NCBI RefSeq assembly: GCF_000003815.2
Contig: NC_049988.1
Span: forward strand, 14,064,400-14,126,399
Length of the DNA stretch: 62,000 bases
Origin: Branchiostoma floridae
Lineage: Eukaryota > Chordata > Leptocardii > Amphioxiformes > Branchiostomatidae
Direction of reading: 5' to 3'
Shown: positions 1 to 11,683 of the stretch, piece after piece
Layout of the letters: the number at the start of each line of letters is the position of its first letter
Position numbering within the stretch: the first letter of the stretch is position 1
Made by a program: the position numbers and the translations under genes
Notes under the pieces: generated by a model
The model's database searches: none
What the model saw: only the letters and a program-made list of their open reading frames with translations
What the model was told of the DNA's origin: nothing

Positions 1-3000
1 GGGTTTCTCCTAGTTTCTCCGGGTTTCTCCTCGTTTCTCCTGTATTCTCCTGGATTCTCCTAGATTCTCCGGGTTTCTCCTGGATTCTCCTCGTTTCTCC
101 TGGTTTCTCCTAGTTTTTCCTGGATTCTCCTGGATTCTCCTGGATTCTCCAGGTTTCTCCTAGTTTCTCCGGGTTTCTCCTGGATTCTCCTGGATTCTCC
201 TAGATTCTCCTGCTTTCTCCCAGTTTCTCCTGGCTTCTCCTAGATTCTCCGGGTTTCTCCTGGTTTCTCCTAGTTTCTCCGGGTTTCTCCTCGTTTCTCC
301 TGTATTCTCCTGTATTCTCCTAGATTCTCCGGGTTTCTCCTCGATTCTCCTCCCTCTCCTGGTTTCTCCTAGTTTCTCCTGGTTTCTCCTAGTTTCTCCG
401 GGTTTCTCCTGGATTCTCCTGGATTCTCCTGGTTTCTCCCAGTTTCTCCTGTATTCTCCTAGATTCTCCGGGTTTCTCCTGGTTTCTCCTAGTTTCTCCT
501 GTATTCTCCTGGTTTCTCCTAGTTTCTCCGGGTTTCTCCTGTATTCTCCTAGATTCTCCGGGTTTCTCCTGGATTCTCCTCGTTTCTCCCGGTTTCTCCT
601 AGTTACTCCTGGATTCTGCTGGATTCTCCTAGATTCTCCGGGTTTCTCCTGGATTCTCCTAGTTTCTCCTAGATTCTCCTGTATTCTCCTGTATTCTCCT
701 AGATTCTCCGGGTTTCTCCAGGTTTCTCCTAGTTTCTCCGGGATTCTCCTGGATTCTCCTAGATTCTCCTGGTTTCTCCTAGTTTCTCCCAGTTTCTCCT
801 GTATTCTCCTAGATTCTCCGGGTTTCTCCTGGTTTCTCCTAGTTTCTCCTGTATTCTCCAGGTTTCTCCTCGATTCTCCTCGTTCTCCTGGTTTCTCCTA
901 GTTTCTCCTGGTTTCTCCTAGTTTCTCCGGGTTTCTCCTGGATTCTCCTGGATTCTCCTGGTTTCTCCCAGTTTCTCCTGTATTCTCCTAGATTCTCCGG
1001 TTTTCTCCTGGTTTCTCCTAGTTTCTCCTGTATTCTCCAGGTTTCTCCTAGTTTCCCCGGGTTTCTCCTCGTTTCTCCTTTATTCTCCTGGATTCTCCTA
1101 GATTCTCCGGGTTTCTCCTGGTTTCTCCTAGTTTCTCCTCGTTTCTCCTGGTTTCTCCTAGTTTTTCCTGTATTTTCCTAGATTCTCCGGGTTTCTCCTG
1201 GTTTCTCCTAGTTTCTCCTAGTTTTTCCTGGATTCTCCTGGATTCTCCTAGATTCTCCTGGTTTCTCCTAGTTTCTCCTGTATTCTCCAGGTTTCTCCTA
1301 GTTTCTCCTGGTTTCTCCTGGTTTCTCCTGTATTCTCCTGGATTCTCCTAGATTCTCCTGGTTTCTCCCAGTTTCTCCTGTATTCTCCTAGATTCTCCTG
1401 GTTTCTCCTGGTTTCTCCTAGTTTCTCCTGTATTCTCCAGGTTTCTCCTAGTTTCTCCGGGTTTCTCCTAATTTCTCCTGTATTCTCCTGTAATCTCCTA
1501 GATTCTCCTGGATTCTCCTGGTTTCTCCTGGTTTCTCCTAGTTTCTCCTGTATTCTCCAGGTTTCTCCTAGTTTCTCCGGGTTTCTCCTGGTTTCTCCTG
1601 TATTCTCCTGGATTCTCCTAGATTCTCCTGGTTTCTCCCAGTTTCTCCTGTATTCTCCTAGTTTTTCCTGGATTCTCCTGGATTCTCTTAGATTCTCCGG
1701 GTTTCTCCTAGTTTCTCCGGGTTTCTCCTAGTTTCTCCTGTATTCTCCTGGATTCTCCAGGTTTCTCCTAGTTTCTCCGGGTTTCTCCCAGTTTCTCCTG
1801 TATTCTCCTAGATTCTCCGGGTTTCTCCTGGTTTCTCCTAGTTTCTCCTGTATTCTCCTGGTTTCTCCTAGTTTCTCCGGGTTTCTCCTGTATTCTCCTA
1901 GATTCTCCGGGTTTCTCCTGGATTCTCCTCGTTTCTCCCGGTTTCTCCTAGTTATTCCTGGATTCTGCTGGATTTTCCTAGATTCTCCGGGTTTCTCCTG
2001 GATTCTCCTAGTTTCTCCTAGTTTTTCTTGTATTCTCCTGTATTCTCCTAGATTCTCCGGGTTTCTCCAGGTTTCTCCTAGTTTCTCCGGGTTTCTCTTG
2101 GATTCTCCTAGATTCTCCTGGTTTCTCCTAGTTTCTCCCAGTTTCTCCTGTATTCTCCTAGATTCTCCGGGTTTCTCCTGGTTTCTCCTAGTTTCTCCTG
2201 GATTCTCCAGGTTTCTCCTAGATTCTCCGGGTTTCTCCTCGATTCTCCTGGATTCTCCTGGATTCTCCTAGATTCTCCGGGTTTCTCCTGGATTCTCCTC
2301 GATTCTCCTGGATTCTCCTAGATTCTCCTGGATTCTCCTGGATTCTCCTAGATTCTCCGGGATTCTCCTAGATTCTCCGGGATTCTCCTAGATTCTCCTG
2401 GATTCTCCTGGATTCTCCAGGATTCTCCTAGTTTCTCCGGGATTCTCCTGGATTCTCCTGGATTCTCCTAGATTCTCCTGCTTTCTCCTGGTTTCTCCTA
2501 GATTCTCCTGTATTCTCCTAGATTCTCCGGGTTTCTCCTGGTTTCTCCTGTATTCTCCTGGTTTCTCCTAGTTTCTCCTAGTTTCTCCGGGATTCTCCTG
2601 TATTCTCCTGTATTCTCCTAGATTCTCCGGGTTTCTCCTGGATTCTCCTCGATTCTCCCGGTTTCTCCTAGTTATTCCTGGATTCTGCTGGATTCTCCTA
2701 GATTCTCCGGGTTTCTCCTGGATTCTCCTAGTTTCTCCTAGTTTTTCCTAGTATTCTCCTGTATTCTCCTAGATTCACCGGGATTCTCCAGGTTTCTCCT
2801 AGTTTCTCCGGGTTTCTCCTGGATTCTCCTGGATTCTCCTAGATTCTCCTGCTTTTTCCCAGTTTCTTCGGGTTTCTCCTCGTTTCTCCTGGATTCTCCT
2901 AGATTCTCCTGGTTTCTACTGGTTTCTCCTAGTTTCTCCTGTATTCTCCTGGATTCTCCTAGATTCTCCGGGTTTCTCCTGGTTTCTCCTAGTTTCTCCT

Positions 3001-3090
3001 GTATTCTGCCGGATTCTCCTGGTTTCTCCTGTATTCTCTTAGATTCTCCTGGTTTGTCCAGGTTTCTCCGGGATTCTATTGGTCTTCTTG
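1..3090. repeat. 10-bp pyrimidine-rich minisatellite (over 300 units)
   Basis: Nearly uninterrupted tandem array of a decamer of the form NNNTTTCTCC (common units GGGTTTCTCC, TAGTTTCTCC, TGGATTCTCC, TGTATTCTCC). The first base of the window is already inside it, so its full length is unknown. Almost all variation is in the first four bases of each unit, while TTCTCC is nearly fixed. Single-base losses near 351 and 881 shift the register. The + strand is almost pure pyrimidine. The open frame on the minus strand at 2738-3112 (ten-residue GESRRIQEKP-like repeats) is a by-product, because three decamers make ten codons. I see no evidence for a gene. Confidence 0.97.
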
Positions 3091-3324
3091 ATGCATTCAT
3101 AGTTATTTGCATGCATCTCTTTAATATTCTCGGGACAAGTTAGTACTCATTTACATGCTCGGGACAACTTAAATGATCCCTTTACCCGCATTTGTCTCGT
3201 CACGAAAATGCAAATGAGCAAACGCCCGATTTCACGACCACGAAATTGGAATATGACCTGACGTTGCGACGTTGCACGTGAGTTGCCCAATCCCGGCACG
3301 CGAGGAAGTCCGGGACAGCGATCG

Positions 3325-3782
3325 TGCCCCACGACGTATGTCTATGATTCTCAAACTGACAACATACAATTGACGAATCGCTGGGAAAAATGATGCCCCA
3401 CGACGTATGTCTATAATTCTCAAACTGACAACATACAATTGACGAATTGCTGGGAAAAATGATGCCCCACGACGTATGTCTATGATTCTCAAACTGACAA
3501 CATACAATTGACGAATCGCTGGGAAAAATGATGCCCCACGACGTATGTCTATGATTCTCAAACTGACTACATACAATTGACGAATTGCTGGGAAAAATGA
3601 TGCCCCACGACGTATGTCTATGATTCTCAAACTGACAACATACAATTGACGAATTGCTGGGAAAAATGATGCCCCACGACGTATGTCTATGATTCTCAAA
3701 CTGACAACATACAATTGACGAATCGCTGGGAAAAATGATGCCCCACGACGTATGTCTATGATTCTCAAACTGACAACATACA
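3325..3782. repeat. 69-bp tandem repeat, left arm of foldback
   Basis: Seven head-to-tail units of 69 bp, each with TGCCCCACGACGTATG and CAATTGACGAATCGCTGG; the last is truncated. Because 69 is a multiple of three, several frames stay open here on the minus strand. Those frames are repeat artefacts. Confidence 0.93.
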
Positions 3783-4410
3783 TCAGTTCTGTCATATCTG
3801 ATTTCACATCTGACAGTGCTACCGTAATGATGTGAATATGTGACATATGACAATGCGAAGAACTTCTGTCATCTGCCCTACTATGATGACCTAAAATATT
3901 ACACCAAGTCAGGTTTTTAATCTAACATCTGACATTGGTCCTTACACCAAGTCAGGTTTTTAATCTAACATCTGACATTGGTCCTTGCGCCATGTCAGAT
4001 TTTTAAATCAGATTTTAGATTGAAATAATCTGACTGTATGAAGACGAATGTTTGATGTTTGATTAAAAAATCTGACAGTGCTACAAAAAGTGTCAGATGT
4101 TAGACTAGAAATCTTACATTGGGAGGATGATTGTCAGATGTCAGACAGGAAATCTGACAATAATATGAAAAATGTCAGGTGTTAGATTAAAAATCTGACA
4201 TGGCGTAAGGACAAATGTCAGATGTTAGATTGAAAACCTGACATGGTGTAAGGGCCAATGTCAGATCTTAGATAAAAAAACTGACACCGGTTGTAAGGAC
4301 CATTGTCAGATGTTACTAGATTTAAAATCATAGTAGGGCAGATGACAAAATTAGTTCTTCGCATTGTCATATGTCACATATTCACATCATTACGGTAGCA
4401 CTGTCAGATG

Positions 4411-4775
4411 CGTCAATTGTATGTTGTCAGTTTGAGAATCATGGACATACGTCGTGGGGCATCATTTTTCCCAGCGATTCGTCAATTATTGTATGTTGTC
4501 AGTTTGAGAATCATAGACATAACGTTTATACGTCGTGGGGCATCATTTTTCCCAGCGATTCGTCAATTGTATGTTGTCAGTTTGAGAATCATAGACATGC
4601 GTCGTGGGGCATCATTTTTCCCAGCGATTCGTCAATTATTGTATGTTGTCAGTTTGAGAATCATAGACATAACGTTTATACGTCGTGGGGCATCATTTTT
4701 CCCAGCGATTCGTCAATTGTATGTTGTCAGTTTGAGAATCATAGACATACGTCGTGGGGCACGATCGCTGTCCTG
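4411..4775. repeat. 69/81-bp tandem repeat, right arm of foldback
   Basis: Inverted counterpart of the left-arm array, with units starting at 4411, 4480, 4561, 4630 and 4711. The 81-bp second and fourth units share the same two insertions, so a 150-bp pair was probably duplicated after the arms had formed. Confidence 0.92.
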
Positions 4776-4899
4776 GGCTTCCTCGCGTGCCGGGATTGGG
4801 CAACTCACGTGCAACGTCGCAACGTCAGGTCATATTCCAATTTCGTGGTCGTGAAATCGGGCGTTTGCTCATTTGCATTTTCGTGACGAGACAAATGCG

Positions 4900-5680
4900 A
4901 CCGTAACCGCCGGGGGTTAGCCACGCCCACTCAGTTTGGAATGTACCACAAGTGGGAAGGGGCTGTCGAGTGACGTATTAAATACATCGCAAAGTTTAAC
5001 TGGTATATCAAAACAAATTAATTACTATTTCACATGTTTAATATATCATTCAAGAATATAAAAAGCGTTAAAAAGAAGCCATAATTTGAGATACGTGAAA
5101 ATATTTTATTTCCTCACCCTAAAATATAATAGGATAGTTGCGTGACCTTTGACCAAAAATTGACTTCCTGTCCGCGGGAAAAGATTACAGAGTGTAATAC
5201 GTAACGTTATGGTTATGACCAAGCTGCAGATATCTTTGTAACATCGTAACTTCTGTTGAGTCTATCTGGTGTTTTATTAAGCCATGCCCTGCATGTGCGT
5301 GAAAGGTAATTCGATCGGATCATATCCCCCTCCCATACCGTTTGTATGTTAGAAGATTAGATTAGAAGCTTGACAGTCACTAAGTTAGCAAATTTTGATA
5401 TCAAGAATAATTTTATGTATATAACCGTTAATGATTAACATACCTGTCATTAATGTTTTGATTCTTGTACTAAATAAGTATGCAAAAATTATTATGTTGT
5501 TGTTTATTATTATCCAATATCCTAGATTCCTAGTAATGTCAATGATTCAAAAATGAATCAGGAAAACACAGTTACGTCTTTTGAAGTTGGAGATCTTCAG
5601 AATCCGAGGACGTAACAACACTACTTTAGTATGATTTTGAAAATGAATACTTAAGTTAATTGTGACATCTTTTTAAACAG
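4900..5680. other. Upstream region / possible 5' leader of the aldo-keto reductase
   Basis: AT-rich, with no open frame of interest. CCACGCCCACTC at 4921 and a GTGACGTATTAAAT stretch at about 4971 could belong to a promoter. GAAAGGTAATT near 5303 looks like a splice donor that could pair with the acceptor at 5679-5680, giving an untranslated first exon. None of this can be settled from the sequence alone. Confidence 0.3.
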
Positions 5681-5686
5681 GACCCA

Positions 5687-6205
5687 ATGGAAACAGTCAA
5701 GTTGAACACGGGCAGTGACATGCCTATTGTAGGTCTCGGCACTTTCAAGTTACGCGGGCAAGAACTTGTGGTACAAACTGTTGAAACAGCGCTGAAACTT
5801 GGGTACCGTTCGATCGACACAGCTGCTGTGTACCGTAATGAGGCAGACATCGCCATCGCTCTGAAACAGTTCTGTCCAAAATACGGCATAGAGCGAAACA
5901 AACTTTTTATCACAAGCAAACTGGCTCCAAAAGACCAGGGTTATGCGGAAGCCAAGTCAGCAGTTTTGAAGTCCTTAGAAGCCTTTGGGTTGGAGTATCT
6001 GGACTTGTACCTGGTCCACTGGCCAGGCAAGCAGGGCATGCTCAGGGAGGATGAGAGAAACAGGCAGTACAGGAAGGACACCTGGAGGGCGCTAGAGGAA
6101 CTGCACCTAGAAGGGCAGTTGAGAGCCATTGGAGTTTCCAACTACACAGTCCGACATATGAAGGAATTGCTGGAACATTGTCAGGTCAAGCCAGCTGTGT
6201 TACAG
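5687..6205 (+). CDS. Aldo-keto reductase exon 1 (coding)
   Basis: Encodes 173 codons from METVKLNTG to VLQ and carries the catalytic tetrad (Asp, Tyr, Lys, His). The acceptor TTTTTAAACAG precedes it; the donor is CAG|GTATGG. Confidence 0.93.
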
Positions 6206-7608
6206 GTATGGAACACAGAGTTAGATCTTTAGTTTTGAAAAAGGAACTATAGTTATAGCTATAGCTTTAGTGTGCAAGTTTAACTATGATTTTAGAATTG
6301 CCAACATGCTCTTTCATGGGTCCAACAGCATATGTGCAGGTCAAGGGTGAAGACCCAACTCATAAACAGTTTTTGTCTTGTCCATGCCTTATAGATGTCC
6401 AGATATGCATTGATTGGTTCATATAAAAATGTCCAGACATGTTTTAAGTCCTGGGCCTTCACCTTGAACCTGCACATGTACAATTAAATCTGTGAAAGGG
6501 ATTACATTTTGGCTTTGAAAGGGGTTGAGTCCCTCCTCTTTTCCCTAAGATTTCTGACTTAAACATAAGATGTTAAATATGTGAACTGTTTAATGATTCC
6601 TGCCTTTATTTTACTCTTGGTAAATTGCATTTACTGTTTATACAATTTTCGCTCCATTAAATCAAAGCCATTCCCTTTTTCAGATTGAACACCACCCAGA
6701 ACTGCAACAGACTGAACTGATATCCCTCTGTAGAGAGCATGGCATTCACTTCCAGGCCTACTCCTCACTGGGCACCGGTAAACTGGTGTCTCATTCTGCT
6801 GTCGTGGAAACAGCCACAAAATACAACAGAACTCCAGGACAGGTAATGTAATACAACTTTCTGGAATCGAATATGGAATACATATGGCTATATCTCATAC
6901 AAATTCCTCATTGCTCTCAGAAGAGCAAGTGCTCAATTTGTTCATTTCTTCAGACCCAAGTAGAGCAAAGTGGCACATACTTGTAGTGTAGCAAGCTTTT
7001 TCAGCAGGTTGTATTTTCAAAAGGGTTTGCTAGCTCTGCTCAAGGCACCTCTTTGATACTCTCCAAGCAGAGATTAGGCTCTGGCTGTATTTTTAGTGTT
7101 TTTTTTAGTCATTTTATCGGGCTTTCTATTTTTCTTTTTATTTTGCTGTGTCAAAACCTAACTGGCTGGCGTACTTCAAGAAAAATGACAAAATAGAAAG
7201 CCCGATAAAAACGACTAAAAAAAAAAGTTAAAAAAACAGCAGGATCCTAACCTCTGCTTGGAGAGTACCTCTTTGAACACAGGATCCCAATTCAGAATTG
7301 AACCAATGTCTCCCAGTTACCAACCAAAAGTGTTCAGATTGCAAGATGAGTAAACACACCAGCCATTTGCTAGGACAGACGTTTGGTTGGTGACAACTGA
7401 CAAGTCAATCTTTGTCTTGCCCCAACAGATTCTGCTCAGATGGGCAGTCCAGAGAGGAGTCGGGATCATTCCCAAATCCACCAACCCTCAGCACCTTAAA
7501 GACAACATCCACATCTTTGACTTCACCTTGGAGGAAGGAGATATGGGAAGACTGGACAGTCTGGACTCAGGCATGCATTACTGCTGGGACCCAGAACATG
7601 TAGCATAG
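5687..7608 (+). CDS. Aldo-keto reductase (three exons, 285 aa)
   Basis: Coding exons 5687-6205, 6684-6842 and 7429-7608 join in phase 0 at both junctions. They give 285 residues, the usual size for small, soluble NADPH-dependent aldo-keto reductases of the glyoxal reductase/prostaglandin-synthase-like type. Family hallmarks are visible: MPIVGLGTFKL near the N-terminus, the DTAAVYRNE segment with catalytic Asp and Tyr, the catalytic Lys in ITSKLAP and His in LVHWPG, then GVSNY, QIEHHPEL, AYSSLGTG and IIPKST, the last two lining the cofactor pocket. The short C-terminus (DPEHVA) lacks the long substrate loop of AKR1C enzymes. The expected reaction is carbonyl reduction with NADPH; the substrate cannot be told. 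The start is the first ATG after a splice acceptor at 5679-5680, so an upstream untranslated exon is likely. The gene converges on the integrin gene downstream. Confidence 0.93.
6684..6842 (+). CDS. Aldo-keto reductase exon 2
   Basis: 53 codons from IEHHPELQQ to RTPGQ. The acceptor is CCCTTTTTCAG and the donor CAG|GTAATG. It encodes the beta-strand with GIHFQAYSSLGTG. Confidence 0.93.
7057..7267. mobile_element. MITE family 1 copy (Mutator-like, 9-bp TSD)
   Basis: 211-bp inverted-repeat element in intron 2 of the aldo-keto reductase. The ends are TACTCTCCAAGCAGAG and its inverse, and further inside ATCGGGCTTTCTATTTT is inverted too. CCTCTTTGA lies immediately outside both ends (7048-7056 and 7268-7276), a perfect 9-bp target duplication. 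Confidence 0.93.
7429..7608 (+). CDS. Aldo-keto reductase exon 3
   Basis: 59 codons plus TAG, from ILLRWAVQRG to DPEHVA. It includes the IIPKST cofactor-binding motif. The acceptor is GCCCCAACAG. Confidence 0.93.
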   Translation: MLLRWAVQRGVGIIPKSTNPQHLKDNIHIFDFTLEEGDMGRLDSLDSGMHYCWDPEHVA

Positions 7609-7908
7609 TTTTGTTTCGTTTTATTTGTTTTACCAGAGTACATCGCTCAGGCTTCAGCCTGTTTTTCAGGACTCCCTGGACACATATAGAAACAGACACC
7701 ATACAATACTTGTGAACTACACAGTCACATAACTTAACTTAGAAATAAGATAACAGTAAAAGTCCTGCCAACAGTATTACCGCATCAGTCCGTTTTTAAA
7801 AGTTGCTTGTGTTGTCTTTTGTCTCTGAACGGCAGAGAGTTTGTTCCACAACGTAGGGCGACCTTATCTTTTGACTCTCTCGAGTGGCATTTCATTGCTG
7901 CTATGTAA

Positions 7909-7954
7909 AATAAAGATGGATTTAAATTTGGATATTCGAATTACTGTCAATAAA
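7909..7954 (+). terminator. Poly(A) signals for the aldo-keto reductase
   Basis: AATAAA at 7909-7914 and again at 7949-7954, about 300-350 nt after the stop codon: a plausible 3' end for the + strand transcript. Confidence 0.5.
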
Positions 7955-8303
7955 GTGCCAGCCAGACTCAGTAGTCTCAAACTTTATCTTTTGATAACAA
8001 AAATGAAAAAAAAAATTGTTGTTGAGTGTTGGTGGGTCTTCAAAATTTAACAGTATGATACTTATAGATTGACTGCAATCTGATCTTGTCCATCTTGATA
8101 TTATTTCACATATCAAAAGAAATTGCAGACAACCCTCTGAATATAATTTTCATATTCAGGTGTAAGATACTAATGAGGAAATCTTGAAACATTTCTATTG
8201 TCCACCAGTTTTAAACATCTCTTTCATAAGTCACATAGATACATGTACAAAATATCAAAGAAATGAAACAAGGACATCTTGACTCCTGTTTGTACAAAAT
8301 TGT

Positions 8304-11300
8304 TTTATTGTCCAAAGCTGGTGTACAAAATTCTACAGGTCAGCTGGACAAAGAGTTAATGTATCATACAAAGTTAATGAAAATAGCATCCTCTTCTTCC
8401 CCAGATGAACTGTGGGGGGCTGTCCCTCTGTGTTCCACCTTTCTCCATCTATACAACACTGAAAGTTTCATGTATCAAAAACAGCAGGTTTGACTCGAGT
8501 GTGGTACCCAAGAGGGTAGGCCAGCTACTCTGAAAACTCACTCTTTGTGTGAGTTATACACAGAATCTACAATTGTAAAGAAGCAATTTTGATCTAGTTC
8601 TGTGTAATTTTGTACATTTTTGTTGAAAGGCCTACAGAACCCAACACTTCCCATTAATTAAAGGGGTTGCGAGGAAGCACCATGTAAAATATTTGCTGTT
8701 TCTTTCAAGCATTTCTGGAGGACATTAGTCTGCTACATACAAAGGTCCAGTACAGCAGAAATAAGGCAACCCCAAGAAAGAATAGGAAGGGATGTTGGTT
8801 TCCCAGATCAGCCAAATCTTGGGGAAAAAGTGTCAATCTTTTGGCGGAAAAGGTGGTACACAGAGGGAATGGCACATTTTTTTGACATCTAGTAAAAAGC
8901 GTCCAGCTTAAATTACACTCATGCACAGTTTCACTCTACAAGAACAACCTTTAACATAAACAATAAAAATATATATGACATAACACAACATGCTTGTTCA
9001 ATCAAACATGTAACATACGATTCGTAAACCTGAAATCTGTGCAACTAATTTACAATTCTTCCTTCTGTTTAATACAAGTTTGCATACATGAGCAATGCAG
9101 TTGACTTACTGGACCACAAGCTACACCAAACCTGAAACTTTCCTTTCCAAAAATTTGTGTCTAATTCAGAAAGGTATGCTCACAAATGTGAAAATATTGC
9201 AAAAGTTTGCAACACTAGATAAATATTTCAAATATCAAGGAAAGTTACAGAAGTTGTGTTTAAAAATGATAGACATAGACTAGAGCAAGGACTAGAGCTA
9301 GTAGAAAATGTCTGCTACGTTTCATGACCATATTTGGCTGAGCTAATCATCCCGCTAGCAGCATGTTGTCCAATCAGCATCAGGTATTACAAAGGAGGCA
9401 GACTGGTTCAAACTGATTTACTCTGGGTGACAATCCAGATAGATCAAATTACACTTCAAATATTTACTTAGATAAAGTAGGTTTCAACAGAAACCTCCTT
9501 GCTAAGATGTGATAAAAACACAACCGTTCACAAAACAACAGCTGGCCAGTCTACCTTCCATTGCCTCCATATCTCTTTTCTAAAGCACAAATATAAAGTA
9601 CCCCTTTCCTCTATATCATTCTTATCCATACATAATTGATTATCAAATTTGGCAAGACAGTTACAAAATCAGATATCCCCCCTCAGGTGCATAGTAAGTT
9701 GGTACGGCCCAGTTTGAAGTACATGTACCACTGGAGTGATAGGGGTGGATCATTTCTTGTTTGAAATGAAAAATGTGCTACCCCTATTGCATTATCTCAA
9801 TGGTACAGCCCATGTAACCCCTTTCCTACCAAACCAAAAGGGTGTGGTCAAGTACAGAGCCAAGAATGATTGACTGCTAAGTGGGACAACTGGTGCCTTC
9901 TTAGGCGCATATCATTCTCATTTTGTGAGAGCGCCTTGAAATTCAAAGTACTGCACATCATAAGTATAAACCCCAATATTCTATTTTACAAATATAAAAC
10001 ACTAAAATGTACATACAGCAAACATTCAACAATCAAGCAAGATAATAAACTGTGTGGTTTGATACACAAACATGAAGTTAGGCAAAAATTATAAATACGC
10101 TATTTTTTAAAGAACAGTGCCCTAAACTACAAACTACTCAAAATTCCAAAGAATACGACCATCTGTGTGAATATATAAAACACTTTAACAGTTTACATAC
10201 TTACATATATCAATTTGGCACCTATGGTGTTGTAAATGCGATGTAGCCTACATGTATGATAGAGCATTCCATCCATTTGAAAGCTATTAAATATAAAATC
10301 ATACACAGAAGTACATATTCCAGTTATCAGTCACAAAAGATTATTTTTGGCTATTCCTAGTGCTTAATCATGATTGTAACAACCTATAAACAAAGATCTT
10401 TGGGATAAATTCAGAATAAACACCCAACTGACATTCACTACAAAAATGTGAATCAGCTGTAAAAGTACCTCATTTGACTAGTTTTGACAATTTTGCTACT
10501 TTAAACAACACAACTGATAAGCATTACGTATTTCTTAAAATTATTTCAACACAGATATTATGATTTATTTGTAACATTGTGCAGTCTACAGTTACAGCAT
10601 ACCCTATCAGTGACAGTTCTTCATAGAGTCTGCTGCCTTCAGAGGATTGAATTTTCCCACTTGATTGTAATCAAGTCTTGAAGTGCAACTGCGGGCATTT
10701 CCTTGTCAAACTCTATGATCATGAGTATTAATTTTTATCAGGTTTTTAATGTAGAGTCCATTCCAAGACACCATGCGGATGTTTGTTGCCATTGTTTAGA
10801 ATTGATTTTAAAGTTTTGTAATTATATGTCTAGGACATTTGATACTTCAGAAATATTTTTAACACTGTTTCAACTTTATAAATATTTCCCTGGTCCTGTA
10901 AAAGTTTGGAAATATTCATGGTGTGGAATTGGATACTTCTAATGGTTTCTAAATAATGATAACAGCATTCTACCATTATTTACCATTTTCTACCATTTTC
11001 TACCATTTTTTGTAAATGGTTCGGTGGGCTGGGAAGATAGCAATTCACACATCCTTGCAAAGTATGGTTGGGTGCCACGCAACAATGGCCCACCACAAAG
11101 GATCCACCAGTGCCCAGCAGTGAAATCTAAAAATATACTGATGCAACAATAGGGCTTACTTTTATGGGGGCAATAAACTAATTTTACCATTTGGCCAGGT
11201 TTACCATTTTTTGTAAATATTTGTAAATGTGAAATAATAACAGAGAGGTTTCACAATTATTCTAAATAAAGATATTTTTGTACATTTACTTTCAAAATGT

Positions 11301-11581
11301 TTCTAAAACATTCAAAGAAATTCAAATAAATGAGTATTTTCTTAGTCAATTTTTTGAAAATAATTCAATTATTGTGGCTCAGATATTCTTTTATTCAAAA
11401 TAATTCAGACTAATTATAAATATCGCCTAAAATGCGGTGTCTGTATGCAAATAACTATAAGTTTTTCTCTTCCCAAGTTTTACCCGAAGATGACCCTTTG
11501 TTTTACAACTTTAAAAAGAAAACTCAATTCTTTGCACCTTTTTTCTCCATCTGAAAACAAAAATGACAAACTCCTGGGACT
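8304..11581. other. Convergent intergenic region / possible long integrin 3' UTR
   Basis: No convincing coding exon on either strand. On the minus strand AATAAA occurs at 11395-11390, about 190 nt after the second integrin stop codon, and again at 8309-8304, so the 3' UTR may be short or about 3.3 kb. The rest is AT-rich single-copy-looking DNA. Repeated TACCATTTT words sit at about 10975-11010 and 11200. Confidence 0.4.
11390..11395 (-). terminator. Poly(A) signal for integrin (tail-2 isoform)
   Basis: AATAAA on the minus strand about 190 nt beyond the second stop codon (11582). Confidence 0.45.
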
Positions 11582-11683
11582 CTAGGCTTTGACTTGCTGT
11601 GGGACCTGGTCGTAGTATGCTGAGTGGGCCTTTCGTTTGACTGCTCTCTGTTCCTTGAGCTTTGTTCTCTGGAAGAATCCACA
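11582..11683 (-). CDS. ITGA6-like: Integrin alpha exon 24, alternative cytoplasmic tail 2
   Basis: 33 residues plus [21 protein letters not shown], then [15 protein letters not shown]. It starts with the same CGFF and the same phase as exon 23, behind a strong acceptor (CTTTTTTTTTCCAG), so it is an alternative last exon. Skipping exon 23 would switch to it. Confidence 0.9.
   Translation of the reverse strand, partial: CGFFQRTKLKEQRAVKRKAHSAYYDQVPQQVKA

Larger units (their letters stand above)
3187..4899. mobile_element. Foldback / long inverted-repeat element with internal 69-bp repeats
   Basis: The two ends are inverted copies: the left begins CGCATTTGTCTCGTCACG and the right ends CGTGACGAGACAAATGCG. 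The inverted match continues inward for several hundred bases. ACC stands just outside both ends (3184-3186 and 4900-4902), a possible 3-bp target duplication that could be chance. Each arm carries tandem 69-bp units: seven on the left (unit starts 3325, 3394, 3463, 3532, 3601, 3670, 3739) and five on the right. The right arm alternates 69-bp and 81-bp units, the longer ones with inserted ATT and a block around AACGTTTATA. The middle (about 3840-4360) is a looser palindrome rich in TCTGACA/TGTCAGA words. No transposase is visible, so this is a non-autonomous foldback element or large MITE. Confidence 0.9.

Noticed and set aside
2738-3112. 124-codon open frame with ten-residue repeats (minus strand)
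   Set aside because: It lies inside the 10-bp minisatellite; the repeated peptide follows from three decamers per ten codons.
3325-3782. CRISPR-like regular repeats
   Set aside because: The units are head to tail without spacers and mirrored in the other arm; the context is an animal genome.
3200-4886. Open frames of 148-217 codons on both arms of the foldback element
   Set aside because: Produced by 69- and 81-bp subrepeats (multiples of three), present in more than one frame, and with no family match.
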